Source: Chrysopilus asiliformis (Eukaryota > Arthropoda > Insecta > Diptera > Rhagionidae). From it: a DNA stretch of 64,000 nt. Of this stretch, positions 10,240-20,566 are shown piece by piece. A program made the position numbers and the translations under genes. Below the pieces are notes generated by a model. That model saw nothing but the letters and a program-made list of their open reading frames with translations, did no database searches and was not told the DNA's origin. Numbering within the stretch: position 1 is the first letter of the stretch; every line of letters starts with the position of its first letter. The stretch is taken from positions 40,447,090 to 40,511,089 of the forward strand of contig OZ035963.1 of the NCBI GenBank assembly GCA_964034945.1, in the 5' to 3' direction.

Positions 10240-11849
10240 ATCTCGAATGTCCTTGCAACTTCTTACCCGTGGACCGTTACAATATCAAAAATGTTATTTG
10301 CAACAAACCACTGTTAATTATAATAAAAATTGAATGCTGCAATGTAACGCTCTCTTGAATTAATTATTTGAGATGTGAGGATAAAATTTCATGTAAATGT
10401 CACATATTGTGTAGGTACTCATTTTGTACCAATTAATTCACAACAGAATATAATAATACAGTAATGTACAGTAATTCCAAACATTCGCGGATTTGGTTAT
10501 TCGCAGAAGTAAACAAATTAAACAAAAATATAAAATAGTAAGCTATAACTTTTAGGGTGCATTATATTAAATAATAAAACCCAATATGTCTAACTATAAA
10601 TATTTTAATTAGGACGTAAAAATCGCTAATAATTTATTCATTGTTATTTATTTTAACTTCCATATTAATCAAAATGTGTCACCATTTTTTATTTCATATT
10701 AAACCTTGCGCGGACCCCCTGACGTTGTTCAGGGACCCCCAAATCAATTTTAATTTTCCACGGACCCCCTGAATGATCCCGGGGACCCCTGGGGGTCCGT
10801 AGGGACCACTTTGGGAACCACTGGTTTAACTGGATATTATAGATATCCAGCTAATGCAAAGATATCAAAAAGAATATGAAAATCAACTAATAATTAAACA
10901 GTTGCCTTTTTGCCGAAAGTCGAAAATTGTACGAATCTACCCCCCTAGTGGGGCACTTTCGTACATATTATGGGGAACCTATGGGAAGCATATAATATAC
11001 GAAATAAAACAAGAATCAAACATAAAAAGTTAAAAAAACCAGTCTTTATAAAATTCAGCAAAAAAGCACAGAAAAAACCTTTCAAATTGGGTATTTTTAA
11101 GTAAATAACATAAAATAATTCAAAAAGGTAAAAAAACATAAAACTTAAAACAATTCAAAAATTAAAAATAAATAACTTCATAATTACGAAAAATACCTTT
11201 TCATCACTGCACTTTTTAAGTGCCCAAATCAATTGGAAATTTAAACATACCAAAAGTCCTAGCACGAATGTGCCCCATTTTTTTTGTACGAATGTGCCCC
11301 AAACCAAATAATACTGAATAAGTAACTTTTCTGGAAAACGGTAATACATAAACACGATTTTTATTCAACAAATTAATTTTTAGTCACTTTTCCTCACTAA
11401 AAAAAATATTGTTAGCTGTACTTACTGTGAAAAAATATATTATTGCACGACTGGAAAATAAGGGCACCAATTTATTTTTCGCGCGAAAAAACAGATAGGT
11501 CCTGGTTTTTCCACTCGCTGCAATGAAATTGAAGTCACACTTCGCTGACACGTGGCTGGGCTAATATACAGAAAAAACATGTGTGGACATGTTCTGAGTT
11601 GGAGCTATGGATTGAAAAATATTCGATGTACGAATGTGCCCCGCGTACGAATGGTGACCACTTTCCCCTACTAAAACATTTTAAATGCAATGAATACAAT
11701 CACAAACAATGAATACACTTTTCGGGAAAAAACAATGAAACAATAGATACAGATAACTGTTACCCATATTTCGGACTTTGCATTGAAGATTTGACTTCAG
11801 TAGTGAAAAATTGCTAGATCGGTATCTGATAAAAAAAATTTAACCAGTT

Positions 11850-12210
11850 ATGAATATTTCTACTGTTAAATCCAATAAGGGAAAGGATAGGCTTCTAGTA
11901 GATGGTTACGATTACCATCTTGAAGTAAAAAATAAAGAAGTTTTTCGATGGGTTTGTGCAAAAAGAAACAAAAATAAAAATTGTGAAGGACGTATTGTTA
12001 CATTTTTGGCTGATGGAAAACACTTAGTTCGAAAATGATCATCATGTCACAATCATGACCCACTGGCATTTGAAAAAGAAATTTTCAAAGCTAATGAGAT
12101 AGTTAAAAACATTGCTAAAAGCAATGAGTTGCCTCCTTCTCAAATAATTAGAAATAGTGTTGTGCAATGTAATCCCGATTGTAGAGTGTATTTACCCAAA
12201 AATGATGCAT
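11850..12210 (+). pseudogene. MULE transposase N-terminus with FLYWCH zinc finger
   Basis: The frame starting MNISTVKSNKGKDRLLVDGY carries a FLYWCH finger: a GY.YH stretch, W.C (FRWVCAKR), C (NCEGRIVTF) and, after one in-frame stop/frameshift at about 12035, the closing H-N-H (CHNHDPLAF). The coding sense then runs to about 12210 (ELPPSQIIRN…LPKNDA) and is cut by the repeat-A insertion, resuming at about 13343 (KRKITRARAEIL). FLYWCH fingers are DNA-binding and are common at the N-terminus of animal MULE transposases. The copy cannot make full-length protein. Confidence 0.78.
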
Positions 12211-13342
12211 AAAAGCAAGGTGTCTGTCTCGTAGAGACGGCCAGAAGACGTGGATCCGCATACAACAATCGTTAATAGATATTTAAGTAAGAAATTTTAG
12301 TGAAAAGGAAACTAAAGAAACAATTTGATTGACCGTAATGTTACGTTTAGACCTGCCTTACACGTTCAATGTTTTTGCTTCAATATAGTCCTTGCACGTT
12401 CAATGTATTGAACCCAACCAAAATATTGTTCAATATATTGAACGTAAAAGGTGCCCATTACGGGATGTGCGTTTCCGGTTGGTGAATTTCGGCATCTTGT
12501 ACCTAAAAATCAAAGTTCACGTGCAACACAACGAACAAATGTTTAATTCTAAAATGTTATAGGTCATTTTCATAAATATACTCGAAAGTTGCGCAAATTG
12601 CACAAAACATTTTCTTCCATCTCCCCGTAATACTTAGTTGTTCAGTAATTTGCGAAAGTAAACTAACTAAACGAATAACATATACCTAACTGGGTTTATT
12701 ATCAAAATCTTTTGTGTTACTTGCAGAACTTGCACTCATGAAAACGCCCATAGATGAAAAACAAATAAAAATCAAAATAAAATAAAATTACACGATAAAA
12801 ACAACAAAGCAATTTCAATTTACAGCAACTAAAATCTTAAACACAATCCGCCTGCTTACACAACTCGTATACAGAAATTAAAGGCAATACAATCAAGAGA
12901 AACAATCAAGAGAAACAATCAAGTAAAATGAATTTCCAGAACCAGAACAACCCATATAGAGAAGAGAAACAATCAAGAGTAAAAGCTTTCACTCAACCTC
13001 AACATACTTCGTCGTGTTCTCTTTCCTGTGCCTCTTCCAAATATTCAATACCACAAAGAAAACATAAAAAGAGTATAAATGTGAAATCTGTACTACAAGC
13101 AGCAAACACAGCATAACAGCGGCAGTAAAAATTTAGATTTTGATTCTTAAAAAGATAATTGACAATAGTTTAACATAACAAAATACCCTAAACAATGCTT
13201 TAATGTAGGCCGGATCTTATAACACAGTTTCTGTTCGGATGTCACCACAAACTATCGAGTATCATCGATTGCAAATTTGTTATCATGGCAGCAAGCCAAT
13301 TTTCTAATTTTTACCCCCATAACCAAAATCCAAGACCACGTC
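12211..13342. repeat. Unclassified repeat family, copy A
   Basis: Begins TGTCTGTCTCGTAGAGACGG and ends near CACGTC at ~13337. It is shared with copies B (25628-26590) and C (42056-44095). The start contains GACGTGGATCC and the end of copy C the inverse GTATCCACGTC, a subterminal inverted motif. A hairpin (GTCTCGTAGAGAC) lies at the start, palindromes around TTCAATATATTGAA at 12370-12450, and short direct repeats (GAGAAACAATCAA) at 12895-12980. No coding potential. It lies in the MULE transposase frame. Confidence 0.7.
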
Positions 13343-14200
13343 AAAACGAAAAATCACAAGGGCGCGCGCTGAGATTCTACAAGAACCCAATAATTTAAAC
13401 GATATTAATATTCCGGCAAATTTAAAGAATGTAGAGGGCGAGTTAATCGTGCCAAGTGAAAAAATGTTTGACAATAATGATTTATGGATGGCACCTTTGA
13501 TGTTGTCCCTTCAATTATGCGTCAACTGTTTACGATCCATGGGAAAATAGATTCAGAAACTGTACCGCTTGTTTTCTGTTTGGTGAGCACTAAAACTAAA
13601 ACAGCTTACCGCGAATTTTTTTACGATCCTTCTCGACTAGCTTGCGAATATAATGTATATTTAAATCCAAAAAGAATTATATCCGATTTCGAAAAAAACT
13701 ATTCTTGCGTCAGCAAAATAGCCTTTTTCACTTTGGACAGATTATTTGGCGACGCGTACAGAAAGAAAAACTGTCCACTAAGTACGGAAACGATGAATAT
13801 TTCAGTCTTCAAATTAGGATGTTGAAGAGTTTAGCTTTTGTACCTGCAGAAGAAGTTTCAAGCTACTACAGGGAATTATATAATAGCTATCGAGACGTTG
13901 ATGCAAAGAAAATCGGACAGTGGTTTGATAAAAATCATATCAGCGGAACCAAATTGAAGAGTGATTCCAAACCTCAATATTTTCCTGACTTCTGAAGTGT
14001 TGCTGATACAATATCAGCAAACTTACCACGAACACAAAATAATGTTGAAGCCTGGCATCGTCGCCTTAAAGCAGTTATTGGGAAAATACATGTTGGTATG
14101 TATCGGCTTTTAAGTGATCCATCCAAGGAATATATTCTTGTTAAAACACGCTTAGCACAACTACGTTCTGGTTACGTTGTTAGAAAACAAAAAAAAACCG
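13343..14200 (+). pseudogene. MULE transposase core and C-terminus
   Basis: After the repeat-A insert the frame continues (AEILQEPNNLNDINIP) into the transposase fold. WMDGTFDVVPSIMRQLF at about 13478-13530 holds the first catalytic aspartate, and RIISDFEKN near 13675 the second. A frameshift near 13700 moves to KYGNDEYFSLQIRMLKSLAFVP. A stop at about 13995 is followed by NNVEAWHRRLKAVIG, which contains the conserved glutamate/W-H-R block near the end of these proteins. The enzyme would cut and paste element DNA. Two frame breaks plus the insert mean it is dead, but the clear motifs identify the family. Confidence 0.82.
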
Positions 14201-14312
14201 AGATTTTGGAAAATGAGATTTTGAAAAACGAAATTTTGGACAACGAAATTTTTTTAAGACAACGAGATTTTCGAAAATGGGATTTTGGAAAACAGTATTT
14301 TGTGTCGTTCCC
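14200..14312. repeat. Right tandem-repeat arm of the MULE
   Basis: Inverse of the left arm: imperfect units such as GAGATTTTGGAAAAT and GAAATTTTGGACAAC, ending GTGTCGTTCCC at 14312 directly before the target duplication. The transposase frame reads into it, giving an EILENEILKNEI tail that is terminal repeat. Confidence 0.78.
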
Positions 14313-14321
14313 ATTTTTTGA

Positions 14322-15304
14322 TTTGATTTAAAAAAATCGATATTTAGTTAAATGAAACTGTCTTTAGGTCTCAGGGAAGAGAGGTGGCGAGGTTTACTGT
14401 TTCAAGTTTCCGGGACCCCCTTCCCCCTGAATGAAAGTCTGATACTGGTCTACTGTTCTAAGTTTCCATGGCTATGGCCCTCCTCTCTGAATGAATGTCT
14501 GGATCAACTTTCAGACGCGTTCGCGCTTTGACATTTGAATGAAAAGTGTATTTTACGAGTGATTTTTAGAAAATTGTGAGGCAAATGAAAAATTAAAGGT
14601 GGCATAAAATACATCTGCTGATCATTCTAGTGACTTTAAAATATGCTATGAATCATCGTAGCTTTAATTTAATTAAAATATTTGGTAAAGAAATCGTCTG
14701 TATCTCTTTCAATATTTACTTCTTGAATCCACCATTATCAATCGTTGATTTTCATTCACATGATTTGTGTGGTATTCCTACAACATATTGTGTCTTCCAC
14801 GTGCTTTTAATTTAAATAAATTCCTTATTTCCATTTTATTTGAAATAAAAATGAGGCATGTAGTTCTCACGAAGCGGTATTAGGTTTTAGTACAAGCTCT
14901 TCAAAGTATTAGCGCGTTCGGAACACTGAAAGGTCAAAGTTGACACCAACATTGATGCGTCATTGTGTTCTCGCTATAAAGCTAGAGCCATGAAAGGGCA
15001 TAGCAGGTTAACCATGAGTGGTCTGCCCCTGATATCGACTTGATGTTTTCACTAGCGGTAAGCACCGATATTTTCACAACTTTGGTAGATTTTTAATCCC
15101 TACCACCTAAGAACGGGCAGGAGCGATATAATGAGAAAAACTTCAATGTAAAATATCCCAAAAACGGCTCGGCCAATTTTAACGAAACATATGTTGTCAA
15201 TGACAATGGGTCATCTTGCGAAAAAATATTTAAAAAATTCGAAGAGGAAAACTTATAAAAACATTTGTTTTAATTTTTTTAAGGTAGATCACCTGGAGGC
15301 ACCA
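14322..15304. other. No recognisable gene or element
   Basis: A mixed-composition stretch with only short chance frames. Two loosely similar segments near 14370-14490 (TACTGTTTCAAGTTTCC… and TACTGTTCTAAGTTTCC…) suggest a small old tandem duplication of about 80 bases. Nothing else stands out. Confidence 0.5.
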
Positions 15305-16900
15305 CTACAATTTTTTTCCAAAAAATCTTATTTTTAAACTGTTGTATTTCACACAAGGGTCACCCTCTTGACACCAGGCGATGACGTTTTCTCGCAAATG
15401 CGCCCAGTACAATCCTTCTCGTAGCTTTGTCAAAGTTTTTTTCTTCCCTAGATGTTCTCCTTTAGTTCCATCATGGTCTTCGTTTAACACTTCGAATATT
15501 TTTAATTTTGTTACCAAAATCTGCGTTCGTGAACCTTCTTCATCCGTAGTCAATACCTTGCTAGTCAGTAGCCCTGAATCCATGATAAGGTTACTCCAGC
15601 ATATCCAGCAAGCTCTCATGGTTTCGCTACAGTCATCAATCGTTTCCCATTTTATGCCTCCTTTCCGTGTGGCATATCAGGAGAGGACACTTCTTCGTTT
15701 GGCTATAATACGATTGTTCTGATAAGAATTTCACTTGGTCCATTACCTTGGCACTCAGTCTTACTAATTTCCTGCGCCCGCAAACCCGCATTACTTTGGC
15801 TCTGCCTTTCCCGAAAGATCAAATACCGGGCAGCGACTCTATCTAAATTTGCAATTATTCTGCAGATGTCCCGGCCGATAGCAGTTCCAACAAATTGGTT
15901 GGTAGCTTGGACCTCTCCTTACATTTCTTGGTCAACAGTAGGGTCCCTTTGATCGCTCGTACGGCTTCAATTTATAGCTTAAATAATTATTCGATTACGG
16001 TCATATTGTCGATCCCTTGGCTGGGTACACCTCCAACAAGTCGCTGTTGATACTTCTTCGGTGCTTACTCGGCAGCAATAGCATTCTACACACTTATTTT
16101 TAGGTGCACGCCCAGTAGCCTCGGTACCTGCCTCAAAAGTCAAACCGTGTTCCAGTGCATCCTGAAGAGTAGTCTTCTTGGCCAGTTGGACCCAATCCTT
16201 CAGATCTTAATCCCTGATAGCATCAACAAACCTTTCCACAGCTATTACCCTTCCTAGTTCGAGGTTGGTAAGGTACGCTTTGTAAGTCAGTACCTCGATA
16301 TCTGCTCGTAAGGCCCGTAAAGTTTCTCCTGGTTTCTGTTATCGTTTCTTCAACTGCAATTTGTACACATCTTGTAGATAAGATTTTCTTTTGAGCACAA
16401 GTACTAAAATGTTGTAATTACTCTGGATGTGGGCCGGCACTGTTTGCAAAATGTCTTCCGCTTCGTCTCTTAGAACAAGTACCAAGGTAGCAACCTTAAC
16501 CTCATCATCTAGTCCATTTATTCGGGAAGCCGTTTCAAACTGAGTCCCGAAGACTTTCCATATGCCTTGCCCATCATAAAGGCATCTTAAACTTAATTGA
16601 TAAAGTTCTTACTGATGGACAACATGTCTTGACGGAATTTGTCTTCTTTTTCAGTTTCTCCTTCGTTTTTTGTATATGCGTTCAATCTGATTATTCTCTT
16701 CTGCTTCCATCAGGTTGATTCGATCATGTATTTCCTTAGTTCACGCACCCAGTTCAGAACTGTTCTTGCCACTTGTTTTCTAACTCTTGTTGCACCATAT
16801 TCAGTTATTTCAGAAAATATCCCACTTCTGACACCAAATGTCATGGGCTGGGATGGGCTCGTTTCGATATTTGCAGAATATAACAAATTAACTTATAAAT
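15305..16900 (-). pseudogene. Gypsy (Ty3-type) retrotransposon remnant
   Basis: Read on the minus strand, 16620-16130 is a gag-like region full of stops (GQGIWKVFGTQFETASRI, LRDEAEDILQTVPAH, KPGETLRALRADIEVLTYKA, VIAVERFVDAIRD), the usual Gypsy capsid wording. Positions 15619-15305 give the integrase zinc-binding region (KIFEVLNEDHDGTKGEHLG, KKTLTKLREGLYWAHLREN, then C..GDPC). RT and RNase H between them are lost. Just upstream of gag (16825-16850) is a primer-site-like TTTGGTGTCAGAAGTGGGA, so an LTR probably lay at about 16850-17050, though no partner is seen. Clearly dead. Confidence 0.78.
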
Positions 16901-17844
16901 GTCTTTTTTTCAGTTTTTAAAACAATCACAACTTAAACTCTTAGTACTCTATTTAAATAATTCAATGTGCGATCTTAATGCAATAATTCACAATTTGCAA
17001 CACTTTACAATACAAAATCACTATTTCTATTAGCACTTATTGCTACACTGTGACGGTGATTGCATTTAGATATGGTGAAGGACTGGTAGAGGTGAGGCAC
17101 CATGAATCAGAAATGGTAAAAACCAGTAAAAACCATGAATCATAAATGGTTCAATGGTTAAACACAAAATAGTCGATTCGCTCTGGCTTAAATGGAACTA
17201 TGTCGCCTTATGCTTATAATTCGTATAATGTTTGTGGCATCGGGGTATAAATACTCAAATCGAGTCTTACTCCACCAAAATCTTGTAAGCCTGCGTCGAA
17301 GCTGGTAAAGTAGAATCTGTTGACGGTGAGCCAAGTTCCATGCCAGATACAGGCTCCTAATGGGGTTTCAGGGCAAACATGCCTGACCTGTTCGGGGGAA
17401 TTGGATGTGAAAACATGTGTTATATTATTTTTTGCTTTTGCAGACCTATAAGCCAAGATACTCCAATAGAAAAAAATAATGTAACTACATAAATTTCAAT
17501 TGAAACTGACAAAATTGAGTATTTTTAACCTTTGTAAATGTCGTTTAACTAGAAAATCGTTAATGACACAGACCAATTTTGTTTGGGTGATTTGTGGGTA
17601 AGAATATAGCGAATCAAAAAATACATGAAAACGAAAAAAAATATGCGAAGTTTTCGAAAAAAAATGACATTTAACGAAAAATAAAAATAAAAAATTAGCT
17701 TTGGGAACCAGTATCTTCGGACCAGCGACTCTGACATACGAGACTGTGAAGAATAAAACAATTTTTTCATGAAATTGTCCATAGAATCACGTAGCCTATA
17801 TGTCTGATACACCCTGTATAAATGCGTAACGTACTATGTTCGAC
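16901..17844. other. Probable LTR remnant, then unassigned DNA
   Basis: Positions 16901-17050 are AT-rich and may be the old 5' LTR of the Gypsy remnant. A short near-repeat (ATGAATCAGAAATGGT / ATGAATCATAAATGGT) is at 17103-17150. The remainder has only chance frames and no recognised feature. Confidence 0.4.
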
Positions 17845-18320
17845 TGCAATATTGACGCGGTTTGCGTCATTGTGTGTAAATTGTCCCCAAGGAAAGTTTT
17901 AGCGCACGCAAATACCCAATAAACCTCTTTCCTGCTATATCCTGAACCGTTGAAGCAATTTCATTCTATATGCGCCATTGGGTAAATTGTCCCCGCAAGG
18001 AATTTTTCCTCATTAAAATATACCCCTCTCCTTGTTATAAACCCTAAAAACCCCTTTCCTACTATATTCTGAACCATAGGAGCAATTTTGACACGGTTTG
18101 CGCCATTGGATAGATTTTCCTCCAATGAAATTTTTTTACCACTAAAATTTACCCCTTCTATAGCCTTGCTGTAAACCCCTGTCCCGCTATTTCTGAACTT
18201 TATGGCGAGTTCCCCTTCAAACCCCTTCAATTTGCGCCATTGGATAAATTATACCTCAAGGAATGTTTTCGCCCACTAAAGTTCACCCCACCCTCCTTGC
18301 CTGTAAACCCCTCACTAGCT
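17845..18320 (+). repeat. Degenerate minisatellite, ~107-135-bp unit, four copies
   Basis: The phrase GCGCCATTGGATAAATTGTCCCC recurs in variant form at about 17861, 17968, 18096 and 18231, each followed by AAGGAA-type, TTTACCCC, TGTAAACCCC and CTGAACC blocks in the same order. Unit spacing is 107, 128 and 135 bases, so the copies have diverged by indels. Confidence 0.75.
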
Positions 18321-18404
18321 ACGCGGTTTTCGGCATTAACTTGAAGGTACAAAGGGTGACTGCTATCTTGGTGGGCAATACCATAAACAAATTATAAGAA
18401 GACT

Positions 18405-18664
18405 GTTTTTTTCTAACAACTCGAAACTTGGCCGAAATTGAATTTCCCAAAGCAGCAGATTTCCAGCAGATATGCATGCGGTCGGCATAAGAATTCAACG
18501 AGAATAAAACTTAGTTTTAACAAAGAGCGAACGTAAGCAGCGACATGTATAGGCGATCACCATGGCTGCTCGTGTGTACTACCGACTAGTCGGCAGCTCT
18601 TACGTCACAATGGGGGATTATTTTGAATTTCGGTTATGCACTAATTTGAGTTGTTAGAAAAAAA
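18405..18664. mobile_element. Inverted-repeat element, possible MITE
   Basis: TTTTTTTCTAACAACTC at the left and GAGTTGTTAGAAAAAAA at the right are exact inverses 260 bases apart end to end. No clear target duplication was found, and there is no coding capacity. Confidence 0.5.
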
Positions 18665-18899
18665 TGATCTCTATAATACATAATTTTTGGCAATACTCAT
18701 CATGGTTACGGGAGATCCTTGCACATTCTACGCTCTGTTTCCATCGTATTTCCTTAATATTGCGTAAGACTTCGTTGAACTTGATCTTCCAGTTCCCTTT
18801 ATTGTATACCCGCAGATTTATGTCTACCGCTGTTCTTTCTGCAAGGCTTGCTCAATATTTTGCCCAAAATATATTCCTGTCCACTATTTATTGTGCTAA

Positions 18900-19150
18900 G
18901 ACCTAGGAAGTCTGCTGAGATGCTGACCAAGGGTATGCACAAACAGTCTGTCGAGCCCAGTGTCGATACTCAATATGTAGTTCGGTATGGTTTCTGGTAA
19001 GTAAAAAACCTTTTTTTGAAAAAAAAAATTTTGCAACTTTTCTACTTCTTCGTACTCTAGATAACCCCATAACTGTGCTCCGTAACACATGATTTCTTTA
19101 CAGACTGCTTGATACCAGAATTCCCAGCTCCTAACATCTTTATTTAGTGT
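18900..19150 (-). pseudogene. LINE reverse transcriptase thumb fragment
   Basis: The frame contains EIMCYGAQLWGYLEYEEVEKL, VFYLPETIPNYIL and TGLDRLFVHTLGQHL, matching block for block the thumb of the LINE at 2356-2727 (CYAAQVCGF…EVEKILRFF…LPLNTPNYMIHLETG). It is an isolated piece of the same broad family. The frame continues to 19315, but that part does not look like LINE. Confidence 0.75.
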
Positions 19151-19320
19151 CGCGACATAAAATCTCAAAACAAAATCAGTAGCGCCCGCCCCATGTGCCG
19201 AAAGTTTAGTGAAGTGCCAAGGCAAAGAGCTTTTTAAGGCCCTTTTATAACACCTCTCCCGGTCGGGTGGAGTTTCTGCGGGGTGGATGGTGATTACATC
19301 TGGAGTGGTTGACATTGCAA

Positions 19321-19912
19321 AAATCTAAATTTGATTTTTGCAATGTTCGCGGAATTAGGGAAAACCATCTTTCGGGTTACATACATTTAACCAAAAATTA
19401 ACCAGAGGTACTGAGTTTGGGTTAGACCAAAGTTGACCAAAGGTCGATTTCAGGTAAAGGGGCATCATCTAGAGCCAGTATTTTTTCGTCGAAGGGATAT
19501 CGCAATTTATATCCACAATGATGTGCTTACTCACTTCTTCCTAATTTAGGAAAATGCGCTAAACCAGAATTTAATTTCATCTGTCTAAAGCTCCATATGC
19601 GCAAGCACATCTACCTCTGTTTTATTTAGCGAAGCCCTAATTTTTCCACCAAGAACACCTTGGTCGAGTTGGAGAAATTGTCTGCCTCCATCAATGCAAT
19701 TACTGCATCAAATCCTGACGCTGAAATTGTTGTTGCGGTTGATTTTAACGTCCATAATGATAAGTGGCTTCCTTTCTCATGCCATTCTCAACCTGTTGGT
19801 TTGCTCGCGGAACTCTTTGCCGAATCAAATTTGTTGACATAAATCGTAGACAAGGCTACGATAATTCCAGATATTGCAGGACATAACCCATATCTGTTGG
19901 ATAATGTTTTTT
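19321..19912 (+). pseudogene. LINE endonuclease fragment (second LINE family)
   Basis: Near 19340 the sequence reads CNVRGIRENHLSGYIHL, and 19660-19842 encodes ASNPDAEIVVAVDFNVHN followed by WLPFS, the GDFN-type block of LINE endonucleases (here VDFN). The frame goes on across a stop to DKATIIPDIAGHNPYLLD, where it is broken off. Several stops and frame changes show decay. The matching RT from what looks like the same family resumes at 25056, so the DNA between (19913-25055) is probably later insertion plus loss. Confidence 0.72.
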
Positions 19913-20153
19913 AGGCAAAATTAAGAGGTTGAAATAAAAATAGGCAAAATTAAGGCAAAATTAAGAGGTTGGTAAGTTGTTCATTTTCCACCAGAAGGCC
20001 CCCTAAAAACACAACTAAAGCCGCGCGTAGGACTGTTTGGCATTTAAAAAAAAAAGGAGAGCTTAAATCAGTATTTTGCAGCTTTCAAATGCTCCGATTG
20101 TTGCAGGGAAGGTGACGTTGAGTTGCGACTGCAACGGTCACGAAAGTAATCGC
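19913..20153. other. Scrambled repeat fragments
   Basis: Three partial copies of TTAGGCAAAATTAAGAGGTTG (family-2 5' sequence) occur at 19908-19970, followed by unassigned sequence up to the hAT end. Confidence 0.4.
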
Positions 20154-20566
20154 TAGGGCTGCCAAAAATATGCATTTGCATATTTCTTCTCGTTATGATT
20201 TCGGCACCGGGAGTTTTTTATTCATCCGAATCAATAAGTTTAGAAGCGATTGAAGGTCACTTGTTGTTGCATATTTCGCATATTTTATACGTTAGTGCAT
20301 ATTTACATATATTTAAATGCATATTTAGTTGCATATTTTACAATTTTCATGAAAACCAAATTTTTTTTGTACAATTCAAATTTTAATTCGACTGTGTCAG
20401 CTATAATAAATATTAAAAATAAATAAATGTGTGTTTTTACTTTCTACGAAGTATATAAAAAAAAGTATTGTATTCATGAAAAATTTCAACCTCTTAATTT
20501 TGCCTAAAAAACATTACCCGATCACTCCTTAGTCGATTGAAGTCATATTACAAAAATGTCTTTCTG

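Larger units (their letters stand above)
9004..10823. mobile_element. hAT transposon (8-bp TSD GTTTAACT), non-autonomous
   Basis: Ends CAGTGGTTCCCAAA and TTTGGGAACCACTG are inverted, and both sides carry the same 8 bases GTTTAACT (8996-9003 and 10824-10831), as for hAT. The subterminal word CGGACCCC occurs several times near each end. It has no transposase frame. It sits in the TA-flanked element and itself contains a second hAT at 9356-10239. Confidence 0.88.
8927..11668. mobile_element. TA-flanked transposon inside the MULE
   Basis: Terminal inverted repeats GGGGAAAGTGGTCAC are flanked by TA (8925-8926 and 11669-11670). Inner copies of GTACGAATGTGCCCC near 11250-11640 and a related TGGGGCACTTTCGTAC at 10950 look like subterminal binding motifs. 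No transposase frame is visible. Without the inserted hAT it would be about 0.9 kb. TA flanks fit the Tc1/mariner-pogo class, but no protein supports a family. Confidence 0.75.
8728..14312 (+). mobile_element. FLYWCH/MULE transposon with tandem-repeat ends, 5.6 kb
   Basis: A complete element bounded by a perfect 9-bp target duplication ATTTTTTGA (8719-8727 and 14313-14321), the length typical of Mutator-like elements. The termini are GGGTTGGGCACGA and, inverted, GGGAACGACACAA, followed on each side by tandem units of about 15 bp (TTCAAAATCTCGTTT type) that make long inverted ends. The interior encodes a FLYWCH zinc finger and a MULE transposase in the same direction. This layout recalls Drosophila FB-NOF foldback elements. 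The coding region is broken by a repeat insertion and frameshifts, and the left part holds a nest of other transposons. Confidence 0.85.
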
